DNA of 51,489 nucleotides, from contig JABCZK010000032.1 of NCBI GenBank assembly GCA_013289695.1, positions 1 through 51,489 of the forward strand, in the 5' to 3' direction. Positions 1 through 8,110 of the stretch are shown one piece after another. The translations under genes were made by a program, and so were the position numbers. The stretch comes from Acidobacteriota bacterium. Lineage in GTDB: Bacteria > Acidobacteriota > Terriglobia > Acidiferrales > UBA7541. Within the stretch, counting starts at the first letter, position 1, and each line of letters begins with the position of its first letter. A model generated the notes under the pieces. That model did not search any database and had not been told where the DNA came from. It saw only the letters and a program-made list of their open reading frames with translations.

Positions 1-1
1 T

Positions 2-1774
2 CCCGGGCCTGCCGCATTTTTGGGCGAGGACGAATCTTGCGGGCATACCGTTCAGTTCTACGCGGAAGATCAGTCACTGGTCGCCGCGCTGACTCGGTTG
101 GTCTCGACCGCCCTCGGCACCGGCGGCTCCGCGATCGTGATCGCGACCAAGCCTCACAGCGAGGCGCTGACCCAGGCCTTGCACGCTCGCGGTTTGGATA
201 CGATGGCGCCCATACGGCAAGGCCGCTTCATTCTCCTGGACGCCGCCGAGACCCTGGCAAAATTCACCGTGGATGGCTGGCCGGACTCCGCGCGCTTCAG
301 CGAACTGATTGGCGGCTGCGTAGCACACGCGAAAGACGCGTCGCACGGCGGGAATTCGCGCGTCGTCGCCTTCGGCGAAATGGTCAGCTTGCTCTGGGCC
401 GAGGGAAAGCCCGACGCTGCCATCCGGTTGGAGCAACTCTGGAACGATTTGGCCAAGACTTACAGTTTTTCTCTCCGCTGCGCCTACTCCATCGGAAGTT
501 TCGCCCGCGAGGAAGATAGCGAGCCATTCCTGAAAATCTGCGCCGAACACTCTGCCGTGATTCCGAGCGAAAGTTATACGGAACTTTCCTCCGACGTGGA
601 GCGCCTGCGCAACATTTCCCAACTGCAGCAAAAAGCCCGTGCGCTGGAGACCGAAAAGGCGGAGCGCAAGAGCATTCAGAAGTCCCTGCAGCTTCGGGAA
701 TCCGAGCTGGCCGATATTCTGGAAAACGCGGTAGAAGGCGTGCAGCAGGTCGGCCCCGATCAGACCATCTTGTGGACGAACAAAGCATTGTTGAATCTTC
801 TGGGGTACACCGCTGAGGAATATATAGGCCATCTGCTCGGCAGCTTCCACGTCCACCAGCATGTCTTCGAGGAATTCTGGGCGAAGCTAATGCGGCGCGA
901 GAACATCTACGACTATCCGGCGGAACTCCGTTGCAAGGACGGTTCGGTCAAGCAGGTCGTCATCCACTCGAATGGCCTTTGGGAAAATGGGAAGTTCGTT
1001 CGTACACGCTGCTTCATTCGCGATGTCACCGAACAAAAGCGTCTGGAACAGGTTCTGCGCACCGCGGAGAAGCAAGCGGCGATGGGCCGCGTGGCCGCGG
1101 GCATCGCGCACGAAATCAATAATCCACTCGAGACAGTGGCGAACGTTATTTATCTTCTGCGAGATCATCCGTCTTTAGATGACGACGCGCGCGAACTGGC
1201 GCGCATTGCCAATGAGGAAATGGACCGCGTGCGCCATATCGCCAGGCAGACGCTGGCGTTCTGTCGCGATTCCGAAAGCCCGGTTTCCGTTTCGCTACGC
1301 CTCATCCTGGACGATGTGCTGGAAGCATTTCGCCGGCAGATACAGACGAATCGCGTCGCGGTCGAGCGAAGAATCGAAACCGATGGATTGGTCGTGGCCT
1401 TTCCCGTGGAGCTCCGGCAAATTTTCATCAATTTAATCGCGAACTCCCTGCAAGCCATGCCCGAGGGTGGCACGCTGCGCGTCAGTATGGCCCATGGTTC
1501 GGAGTGGGCGGCGAATCCCTCGCGCCCGGGCATTCGCGTAAGTGTCACGGACACCGGGATCGGCATTCCCGCCAAGCACCGGCGCAAGGTCTTCGAGCCG
1601 TTTTTCACGACCAAAGCCGAAAAAGGGACGGGGCTCGGACTGTGGGTTAGCCGCGGAATTGTTCAGAAACTCGACGGCACGATACGCTTTCGCTGCACAA
1701 AATGGCGTGGCCGCTCGCTTACTTGTTTCGCCGTTTTTATTCCGACGGACGGGATGGGTTTTTCCGTCTCATAA
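2..1774 (+). CDS. MEDS-PAS sensor histidine kinase (5' end outside window)
   Basis: Soluble hybrid-input histidine kinase, probably sensing a small molecule or redox cue and passing phosphate to the receiver protein encoded just downstream. The frame is open to the window edge. The first start candidate is TTG at 20, but the true start may lie upstream. Counting from that TTG, residues ~8-185 resemble the MEDS (DcmR-type sensory) domain, beginning HTVQFYAEDQ. A short coiled linker (~195-225) and a PAS domain (~228-340) follow. The dimerisation helix has H364 in GIAHEINNP, and the ATPase domain has an N box (NLIANSLQAMPEGG) and G boxes (DTGIGIP, GTGLGL). No membrane segment is seen, so it is cytoplasmic. 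The last ~25 residues, after GTIRFRC, diverge from the usual kinase ending, so a late frameshift is possible. The kinase assignment is secure; the signal is unknown. Confidence 0.9.
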   Translation, partial: PGPAAFLGEDESCGHTVQFYAEDQSLVAALTRLVSTALGTGGSAIVIATKPHSEALTQALHARGLDTMAPIRQGRFILLDAAETLAKFTVDGWPDSARFSELIGGCVAHAKDASHGGNSRVVAFGEMVSLLWAEGKPDAAIRLEQLWNDLAKTYSFSLRCAYSIGSFAREEDSEPFLKICAEHSAVIPSESYTELSSDVERLRNISQLQQKARALETEKAERKSIQKSLQLRESELADILENAVEGVQQVGPDQTILWTNKALLNLLGYTAEEYIGHLLGSFHVHQHVFEEFWAKLMRRENIYDYPAELRCKDGSVKQVVIHSNGLWENGKFVRTRCFIRDVTEQKRLEQVLRTAEKQAAMGRVAAGIAHEINNPLETVANVIYLLRDHPSLDDDARELARIANEEMDRVRHIARQTLAFCRDSESPVSVSLRLILDDVLEAFRRQIQTNRVAVERRIETDGLVVAFPVELRQIFINLIANSLQAMPEGGTLRVSMAHGSEWAANPSRPGIRVSVTDTGIGIPAKHRRKVFEPFFTTKAEKGTGLGLWVSRGIVQKLDGTIRFRCTKWRGRSLTCFAVFIPTDGMGFSVS

Positions 1775-1789
1775 TTCAGTCGCGTCAGC

Positions 1790-2182
1790 ATGAAAGAAAG
1801 CGTGCAGGCTCCGATCGCGGCAAAAATGGCGAAGATACTATGCATTGACGACGAATCGACCGCGCTCAACATTCGCAAGCGCGTCTTGGAAACCGCAGGT
1901 CATCAGGTGCAGACCGCGCGTTCCGGCGAAGCGGGCATTCGGCTGTTGCGATCCGATTCTTTCGACCTTGTGCTCTTGGACTATTGGATGCCCGGCATGA
2001 ACGGAATCGCCACCGCGCGCCAGGTCAAACGCATAAACCCATCCGTTCCGATGATCATCTTGTCGGGCCTTTCACAATTGCCGGACGAAACAATGGGCGT
2101 GGTGGATCGCTGGGTCCTCAAGGATGCGGGTCCGCAATTCCTGTTGAATTCCATCAAGGACCTGCTCAAACCCGCCTCTTGA
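1790..2182 (+). CDS. Single-domain response regulator (receiver only)
   Basis: CheY-like receiver without an output domain, encoded 15 bases after the kinase gene and probably its partner. The acidic pocket (CIDDES), phosphoacceptor D64 (LLDYWMPGMNG), the switch Ser in ILSGLSQ and the conserved Lys in VLKDAG are all present. The protein is 130 residues from ATG 1790. An internal ATG at 1826 (MAKILCIDDE) would remove 12 residues and gives the more usual receiver start; neither has a convincing Shine-Dalgarno. With no DNA-binding or enzymatic domain, it likely acts by protein contact or in a phosphorelay. Confidence 0.88.
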   Translation: MKESVQAPIAAKMAKILCIDDESTALNIRKRVLETAGHQVQTARSGEAGIRLLRSDSFDLVLLDYWMPGMNGIATARQVKRINPSVPMIILSGLSQLPDETMGVVDRWVLKDAGPQFLLNSIKDLLKPAS

Positions 2183-2210
2183 CCGCCGCATTGGGAAGCC
2201 CGCTCTCGAC

Positions 2211-2546
2211 CTAGCGCAGCACGCGCCCACGCTCGTTCAAAAATTTCGTCGCGCGCGTTTCGGCCGCTTGCGCGTTGTGCGAGTTCCAAACGTACAAAAA
2301 TGCCTCATCCGTCGCTGTCGCCACGCTTCGTTTGCTCTTGCGGGTCGCGCGATTTAGCGCCGAACGGACGTTCTCTTTCGAGTCGCCCAGGTCCGCCAAC
2401 GGAATCTTGATTGCCGCGCCTTCTTTCAGTTGGTCCAGGTCGCGCAGAATCAGCGTAACGATCTTCTTGTGCTTCCCGTTACGCGAATTCGGAACATCCA
2501 GCTGCGCCACGGTCTTGAAATGAGCAACCGGTCGGGTTGCGCTCAT
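2211..2546 (-). CDS. Hypothetical basic protein, 111 aa
   Basis: Unrecognised small soluble protein, convergent with the response regulator gene. It is basic in its middle (RKSKRS) and reads like a compact nucleic-acid-associated or regulatory protein, but no named domain is visible. An AAGGAGG ribosome site lies close upstream of the ATG (GGAGGCCTATG on the minus strand). Upstream of the start is the hexamer CTAACG repeated 11 bases apart (2563-2568 and 2574-2579), the spacing of one helical turn, which could be an operator. Coding status is supported by ribosome site, codon use and length; the function is not known. Confidence 0.65.
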   Translation of the reverse strand: MSATRPVAHFKTVAQLDVPNSRNGKHKKIVTLILRDLDQLKEGAAIKIPLADLGDSKENVRSALNRATRKSKRSVATATDEAFLYVWNSHNAQAAETRATKFLNERGRVLR

Positions 2547-2798
2547 AGGCCTCCTTCTAAAGCTAACGTATAACTAACGAATCGCTATCCTAAGCAGCCG
2601 CAGCTCTGCGTGTCAAGAAAGATTTTTTAAAGTACGTTACCGTACAATTAACCCCGCGTTGCCGGTGCTCGCAATGCTCACGCTATCCGCCGTACCATCG
2701 CGCTAAATCACGCACGCTTCTCACGCGAATCAACCAAAAGATTCTCCCCGTATGCTTGCCACACTGCTACGGTGCGGTGCAGGGAAGGAGGCTCGATC

Positions 2799-2981
2799 AT
2801 GAGAGCAACCGGAACGTATTTCGAACAAGTTCCTAAAACGGTCATCGAAAAAATACTCGCACAGCAAGACCCGCCGGATGGAGTCGAACTCGGCAGCGAT
2901 CCATCCGTCAAGAAGTGGGACTCGAGCAAGGCTGTAAGCAAGGCCGCAAGCAAGGTTACCACCCGCAACCCCAAGCATTGA
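2799..2981 (+). CDS. Hypothetical small protein, 60 aa
   Basis: The ATG at 2799 is preceded by AAGGAGG with 7-8 bases of spacing, a strong ribosome site that decides this start over an upstream in-frame one. The product begins MRATGTYFEQVPKTVIEKIL and is charged, with a helical N-terminal half and a Lys/Ser/Ala-rich tail. It has no signal peptide or membrane segment. The N-terminal pattern (aromatic, EQVP, then an amphipathic helix) looks like a recurrent acidobacterial small ORF, from memory only. Function unknown. Confidence 0.5.
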   Translation: MRATGTYFEQVPKTVIEKILAQQDPPDGVELGSDPSVKKWDSSKAVSKAASKVTTRNPKH

Positions 2982-3116
2982 ATGGTGCCAACAGGAAATC
3001 GAGCCGGATTTGGGCGGCAGGACTTAGGCAAGAACAGGGAGCCGAATATGCATGTAGCAATGACCGGAAAAGCTCAGAGCGAACGATCGCGGGTGAATGT
3101 ACCTTGGGAGAAACGC

Positions 3117-3332
3117 ATGGACAATTCAATCCAAGAAATCGTCGAACTCCTCGCAGAGAATGTCAGATGGTGGGAGCAAGCGGCCCTCAGCTGCGAACAT
3201 ACTGCCAAGCGCCTACCCACAGGCGAGAAGGAAGGATGGCAGCTCATGGGTGCCGTATATCGGGAGCGCGCCGAGAAGCACACCCGTCTCGTCGAGCAAT
3301 TGCGCCGAGAGAACCGTGCGGCGCGCGGCTAA
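3117..3332 (+). CDS. Hypothetical helical protein, 71 aa
   Basis: The ATG at 3117 follows GGGAG at a spacing of 7 bases and is chosen over in-frame ATGs further upstream (for example 3048). The product, starting MDNSIQEIVELLAEN, is predicted to be almost entirely alpha-helical and highly charged, with two Trp in the first 20 residues and one Cys (SCEHTAK). It may form a helical hairpin. No family was recognised. Together with the preceding 60-residue gene it could form a small operon, but nothing in the context reveals a role. Confidence 0.5.
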   Translation: MDNSIQEIVELLAENVRWWEQAALSCEHTAKRLPTGEKEGWQLMGAVYRERAEKHTRLVEQLRRENRAARG

Positions 3333-3703
3333 GCTGGCGCCTTGAACGCCGCTGAAAAGTAGGTGTGACAGTTCTACGCGCGGCGTACAGCGTAAGGGCT
3401 GCCGTTTCGTTCTCTCCAGCAGTCAACAGTCCGCCAGCTTCGCGGCGCCTTAGCGCTCCCAGTGTGATACGCCGGTCCTAAGAGCCACAAAATCAGTGAT
3501 TCCCGGTAAATATGGCCATGCCGAGCCGCCAGGAAACCCCATTACCTCGAGCAGATGATTGTTCCCGACCGCTCGCGCCTCCCGTCCCACTTCGCCGCTA
3601 GCCCTGAGGGCGGCCGCGCTTACGTTACGCTTTCGTATGGATCTTGGAAGTTGGCCGCCGAATCTGCTAAGGCTGCGATAAAATTTATTTAGGTGCCCCT
3701 TCG
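3333..3703. other. Intergenic region, 371 bp
   Basis: No convincing coding sequence. The only structure noted is a candidate -10 (TAAAAT, 3679-3684) just before the next gene. The rest shows no strong palindrome, repeat or RNA-like element. Confidence 0.5.
3679..3684 (+). promoter_or_regulatory. Candidate -10 element for the histidine kinase at 3704
   Basis: TAAAAT sits 19 bases before the ATG, so transcription could begin about 12 bases upstream of the start codon. No good -35 is visible at 16-18 bases. Weak call. Confidence 0.3.
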
Positions 3704-5476
3704 ATGAAGGTTTCTCGAATAACGCTTCTGATTTCTTGCGCCTGGGTGTTTTTTGTCGGCGGCTACGCGGCGGTCACGTTGTTGGCCTCTCGCGACTCGA
3801 TCTTGGCCGGCGCCAGTTATTTCCTCGCATGCATGGTTCCGTTGTTCGCCAATACGTGCCTGCTGTGGAACGCGGCGTCTCCCTACCGGCGGCAAAACGG
3901 ATTCTGGATGCTCCTGGCGCTGGGTTGCACTTTTTGGCTCGCGGGAATCCTCGTCGTGGTTTACAGCCAGTTTAGCCTGCAGCAGGTGACCGAAGTTCCC
4001 TTCATCGCCGATCTGCTCTTTTTTCTACACACCGTTCCCTTCATCGCCTCGCTGGCGCTGATGCCTCACGCCAGAAAGATGCGCGAAACCCTGCGCTTTG
4101 GTTTAATCGATCTGCTCCTTCTGGCGATGTTGTGGCTCTACATTTATGTTTTCGCGGCGATGCCTTGGAAAATAATCTCGCCAAATCATGAATTATTCCA
4201 TTCGCGCGACTTCGCCAGTTATCTGATTGAAAATTTGGTTGTCGCAGTTGGTTTTGGCCTCCTGTTCCTGCGCACCCGGGGAGCATGGCGCACCGTGTAC
4301 GGCCACCTTTTCGGCGCAACTTCTTTGTATGTGACAGGAATGGTGCTCGCAGTCATGGGCATGCGCCACCTGTTACCGTACTCGGGCGGCCTCATCCGCT
4401 TGCCCATGCTGGCTTCCTTCGTCTGGTTGGGAACGGTGGGAATCATCGCGCGCAGTTTAACGTTCGAGCCGGAAGTGCAGCAGCCGTCTGTGCGGCGCGA
4501 TACGCAGTGGCCGGCTCGTCTGGCGATGTGGGGTGTGCTGGCCGCGCCGGTTCTGGCCGCGTGGAATGAGTTCGCAAGCACCGCGCCGGATTCCGTGAAG
4601 AGATTCCGTCTGCTTGTTACGCTGGTTGCGGTTTTCGCCGGAGCCGCTTTGGTATTCCTCCGCCAGTATCTGGTGTATCAAGAGCGCACCGAACTGGTGC
4701 ACGAATTATGGGAGTCGCTGGAAAACGTCAAGCGGCTGCAAACGCATTTCGTGCAATCCGAGAAATTAGCCTCGCTTGGCCAGCTCGCCGCGGGCGCCGC
4801 GCACGAAATCAATAATCCGCTTACGGCGATTCTTGGTTATGCCGACGTGCTGACCATTGAAAACGCCGCCAACACTCGCGCGTATTCTCTGGGCGATAAA
4901 ATCCGCGAGCAGGCTCGCCGCACCAAGGACCTCGTCAACAATTTGCTCAGCTTTGCGCGCCAGGTCCCAGCCGAAAAGCAATTGCTGGACCTCAATAGCG
5001 TCCTCACGGGCGCCGTGCAGTTGCGCAATCTTGATCTGCGCGGGAAAAATATCCGCATCGAGCTGGAAAATCGCAGCATCCTCCCCGCGGTGCGCGGCGA
5101 TCCCAATCAATTGCTGCAGGTTTTCTACCACTTGATCAGCAATGCGGTGGATGCCATGGAATCGGCCGGCGGCGGCGTCCTGCTCATTCGCACTTTGCGC
5201 GAACGCGGCAACGTCGTCATCGAATTCTCAGACACCGGACCGGGCATGAAGGAACCGGAAAAAGTGTTCGACCCCTTCTACACCACGAAGGAAGTCGGCA
5301 AGGGCACCGGCCTCGGCCTCAGCATCTGCTACGGAGTCATGGAAGAGCATGGCGGGCGGATTACCGGGTTCAACCGGCCCGAAGGCGGCTGCACGTTCCG
5401 CCTGGAATTGCCGGCGATTCTCGCGGTTTTTCCGCAGACATCTACATTGCCGGCGGCTCCCGTCAACACCCGCTAG
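3704..5476 (+). CDS. Membrane-bound sensor histidine kinase
   Basis: The N-terminal ~290 residues hold about eight hydrophobic segments (from residue 5 to ~260), forming a multi-pass sensor with no large extracytoplasmic loop. A final helix (~300-325) and a short coiled coil lead into the dimerisation domain with the phosphoacceptor His in GAAHEINNPL (about residue 367). The ATPase domain contains an N box (HLISNAVDAME), G1 (DTGPGM) and G2 (GTGLGLSICYG). Such intramembrane-sensing kinases usually respond to membrane or envelope state. No response regulator gene is adjacent. The next gene, 43 bases on, is an ABC exporter ATPase, so a role in controlling export is possible but is inference only. 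Confidence 0.9.
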   Translation: MKVSRITLLISCAWVFFVGGYAAVTLLASRDSILAGASYFLACMVPLFANTCLLWNAASPYRRQNGFWMLLALGCTFWLAGILVVVYSQFSLQQVTEVPFIADLLFFLHTVPFIASLALMPHARKMRETLRFGLIDLLLLAMLWLYIYVFAAMPWKIISPNHELFHSRDFASYLIENLVVAVGFGLLFLRTRGAWRTVYGHLFGATSLYVTGMVLAVMGMRHLLPYSGGLIRLPMLASFVWLGTVGIIARSLTFEPEVQQPSVRRDTQWPARLAMWGVLAAPVLAAWNEFASTAPDSVKRFRLLVTLVAVFAGAALVFLRQYLVYQERTELVHELWESLENVKRLQTHFVQSEKLASLGQLAAGAAHEINNPLTAILGYADVLTIENAANTRAYSLGDKIREQARRTKDLVNNLLSFARQVPAEKQLLDLNSVLTGAVQLRNLDLRGKNIRIELENRSILPAVRGDPNQLLQVFYHLISNAVDAMESAGGGVLLIRTLRERGNVVIEFSDTGPGMKEPEKVFDPFYTTKEVGKGTGLGLSICYGVMEEHGGRITGFNRPEGGCTFRLELPAILAVFPQTSTLPAAPVNTR

Positions 5477-5500
5477 ATGGTCATCGCGGCATTGCGAATA

Positions 5501-5509
5501 TGCTAGAGT
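5501..5509 (+). promoter_or_regulatory. Candidate extended -10 for the ABC exporter genes
   Basis: TGC followed by TAGAGT (4 of 6 to consensus), 10 bases before the ATG at 5520. There is no Shine-Dalgarno between them, so a transcript with a 5' leader of only about 3-5 bases is likely if this promoter is used. Confidence 0.35.
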
Positions 5510-5519
5510 CTGAAATTCC

Positions 5520-6377
5520 ATGAGCACATCCGCCACGATCGCGCCCCCCGCGATTTCCACTGAACATCTCACTCGCCGCTTCGGCGAATTAGTCGCCGTG
5601 CAGGACGTCAACCTGCACGTGGCTCCGGGGCAATTCTTCGGATTCCTCGGCCCCAACGGCGCGGGAAAATCCACCACCATCAAGATGCTCACAGGCCTGC
5701 TGGCCCCTTCTTCCGGGCGCATGCAGATTCTCGGAATTGATTTGGCGCAAGATTCCGTGGAAGTGAAACGCCAGATCGGCGTTGTGCCCGAGGGCATGGC
5801 CCTTTTCGGCCGGCTCACTGGCTCCGAGTATCTGAATTTTGTCGGCCGCATGTACGGCCTCGATCGCACCACGGCCGCGAAACGCACCGCGGAATTGCTC
5901 GATTTCATGCAGCTGGTGGACCAGCCCCAAGCCCTGGTGACGGATTATTCCCACGGAATGCAGAAAAAACTCGCGCTGGCCGCCGCGGTGATCCACGGCC
6001 CGAAAATTCTTTTTCTCGACGAACCGTTCGAAGGCGTGGACGCGATCGCCTCTAACACTCTGAAATCCATGCTGCAGAATATGATCGCTCGCGGCGCCAC
6101 CATCTTCCTCACTTCGCACGTGCTGGAAATTGTCGAACGTCTTTGCAGCCACGTGGCCATTATTCATCGTGGCCAGCTCGTCGCTCAGGGATCTCTTGAA
6201 GAACTTCGCGCCGGCGTCGAGGCCCAAGCGGCGGCTGCGCTCACCGCCGCCGGTGCGCCGCATGAGATTGGCGCCTCCGCTCCGGCTCCCGGTGAAAAAC
6301 TCACCCTCGAACAGATTTTCCTGCGCATCGTCGGCGGCACGCGCCGCGCCGATCAGGAACTCTCGTGGCTGGGCTAA
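5520..6377 (+). CDS. ABC transporter ATP-binding protein (exporter type)
   Basis: ATPase subunit of a two-gene ABC-2-like exporter, acting at the cytoplasmic face of the inner membrane. Walker A GPNGAGKST is at about residue 44, and the DRTTAAK/TAELL helical region follows. The signature is unusual, YSHGMQKKL (~143), rather than LSGGQ, as is common in ABC-2 exporter ATPases. Walker B is ILFLDEPFEGVD (~163) and the switch His is in LTSHVLE. The 285-residue length fits the class, with a short extra C-terminal region (Ala-rich, then LEQIFLRIVGG). The stop codon overlaps the start of the permease gene, so the two are translationally coupled. The substrate is unknown. Confidence 0.92.
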   Translation: MSTSATIAPPAISTEHLTRRFGELVAVQDVNLHVAPGQFFGFLGPNGAGKSTTIKMLTGLLAPSSGRMQILGIDLAQDSVEVKRQIGVVPEGMALFGRLTGSEYLNFVGRMYGLDRTTAAKRTAELLDFMQLVDQPQALVTDYSHGMQKKLALAAAVIHGPKILFLDEPFEGVDAIASNTLKSMLQNMIARGATIFLTSHVLEIVERLCSHVAIIHRGQLVAQGSLEELRAGVEAQAAAALTAAGAPHEIGASAPAPGEKLTLEQIFLRIVGGTRRADQELSWLG

Positions 6378-8026
6378 GCTTCTCGCCCTTAATCCGTGGC
6401 CAGTTTTCCGCCATCGCCCGCGTCCGCTGGCAACTGTTCGTCAACTCCCTGCGCACCATTCGCGGCCGCATGGAAGTTGTCGCGCGCGGATTCATGTTCC
6501 TCGGCTTCGGCATGGGCGCAATTGTGGGATCCATCGGCCTCGGCGCGACCGCATGGTATTTCGTTTCCAGCGCAAGAGTGGATTGGCTTCCCGTGCTGCT
6601 CTGGCCGGTATTTTTGTTCTGGCAACTTTTTCCAGTGATGGCCAGCGCCTTCACCGAAAATGTGGATTCCTCCAACCTGCTGCGCTTTCCGCTCACCTTC
6701 CGATCCTATTTTCTGATTCGCATCGCCTATGGCTCGCTCGATCCTTCCACCGCGATGGGCAGCCTGTGGCTGCTGGGCATGGCCATTGGAATCGCCTGGG
6801 CCTCGCCGGCTCTTTTCCTCACGGCCGCGCCGGTTCTTCTGCTCTTCGCAATCTTCAATATTCTGCTGGCCCGTATGCTCTTCACCTGGGTGGAGCGCTG
6901 GCTCGCGCAGCGCAGAAGCCGCGAAATCCTCGGTGTTTTCTTCCTTTTTGTTGTCATCAGCTTTCAATTCATCGGACCGCTCGTCCGCCATTTCGGCAAC
7001 CGTTCACAGCCCGCGCTGTCGCACTTCGTTGTCCAAGCCCTGCCCATCGAGCGCCTGCTGCCGCCGGGCGTGGCGGCCCAGGCGATCGCGCACTCCCTGC
7101 GCGGCGAATACGCGTTGGCACTTGGCTCGTTCGCTCTGCTGTGCGCTTATGCCCTCGCGGTTCTGTGGCTGTTGAATCTGCGTCTGCGCGCGCAATATCG
7201 CGGCGAGAATTTGAGCGAAGCGGTGGCGCGAACCATCGGGCCAGCGGCCAAGCAACAGATTCGACTAGGCTGGAACATCCCAGGCGTCCCCGGACCGGTT
7301 TCCGCCGTACTCGAAAAAGAAATACATTATCTGTCGCGCAGCGGTCCCACGCTGTTTACGCTAGTGATGCCCGTCGTCGTGCTCCTAATTTTCCGCTTCT
7401 CGCCGGGAAAAACAGACAGCGCCGGAGGATTGCTGGGCCACGCTTCGGATTTGGCGTTCCCCATTGGCGCCGCTTACACCCTGCTGATTTTGACGAACCT
7501 GGTCTACAACAGCTTGGGCGCTGACGCCGCCGGCATTCAGTTTTATTTTGTTTCGCCCGTCCGCTTTCGCGAAATCCTGATGGGAAAAAATCTCACCCAC
7601 ACTCTCGTCCTTGCCGTCGAAATGCTTTTGGTCTGGGCCGGCGCAAGCCTGCTGTACCGTCCGCCCCCCGGGGAGATCCTGCTGACGACATTCACCGGCG
7701 TTTTCTTCGCGCTTGTGGTGAATTTAACAGCCGGCAATCTGCTGTCCGTCTACACGCCAAAAAAAGTTGATCTCGCCGCCTTGGGTCGTCAGCGCGCGTC
7801 GCAAGTCACCGCGCTGGTGAGCCTCGGAATCCAAGCCGCGGTGCTCGGCCTCTGCGCCCTCGCCATCCTGCTAGCCCGCGCGTATCACCATATCTGGCTG
7901 GCAGCCATCAACTTCGTAGCGCTAGCCGCCATCGCGATCGTGATTTATTTCCTAGTCCTCAATCGCATTGACGCCATCGTCCTGCGCCGCCGCGAAGTAA
8001 TGATCGCCGAACTTTGCCGCGCATGA
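6365..8026 (+). CDS. ABC-2-type exporter permease
   Basis: Large hydrophobic protein of 553 residues with about twelve membrane segments, starting at GTG 6365 and overlapping the ATPase gene by 13 bases. Hydrophobic blocks begin near residues 35, 70, 140, 190, 265, 340, 375, 420, 450, 490 and 520. The central cytoplasmic stretch (~285-320) is polar. The gene order ATPase then permease, with overlap, shows they make one complex in the inner membrane. It resembles the longer ABC-2-related permeases in which two half-permeases are fused, judging by size and an apparent repeat of hydrophobic pattern. The substrate cannot be read from sequence. Confidence 0.85.
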   Translation: MAGLSFSPLIRGQFSAIARVRWQLFVNSLRTIRGRMEVVARGFMFLGFGMGAIVGSIGLGATAWYFVSSARVDWLPVLLWPVFLFWQLFPVMASAFTENVDSSNLLRFPLTFRSYFLIRIAYGSLDPSTAMGSLWLLGMAIGIAWASPALFLTAAPVLLLFAIFNILLARMLFTWVERWLAQRRSREILGVFFLFVVISFQFIGPLVRHFGNRSQPALSHFVVQALPIERLLPPGVAAQAIAHSLRGEYALALGSFALLCAYALAVLWLLNLRLRAQYRGENLSEAVARTIGPAAKQQIRLGWNIPGVPGPVSAVLEKEIHYLSRSGPTLFTLVMPVVVLLIFRFSPGKTDSAGGLLGHASDLAFPIGAAYTLLILTNLVYNSLGADAAGIQFYFVSPVRFREILMGKNLTHTLVLAVEMLLVWAGASLLYRPPPGEILLTTFTGVFFALVVNLTAGNLLSVYTPKKVDLAALGRQRASQVTALVSLGIQAAVLGLCALAILLARAYHHIWLAAINFVALAAIAIVIYFLVLNRIDAIVLRRREVMIAELCRA

Positions 8027-8110
8027 AGCACGATCGAATTGGTGTGAGGTAACATGTTGCGATAGATTTATCCGGCGCAGGAAATGTCATAGCACCCAAA
8101 GGAACCCGAA

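Noticed and set aside
6130..7524. Plus-strand frame of 464 codons overlapping the ABC genes
   Set aside because: Arg/His/Pro-rich out-of-frame reading of the ATPase and permease genes.
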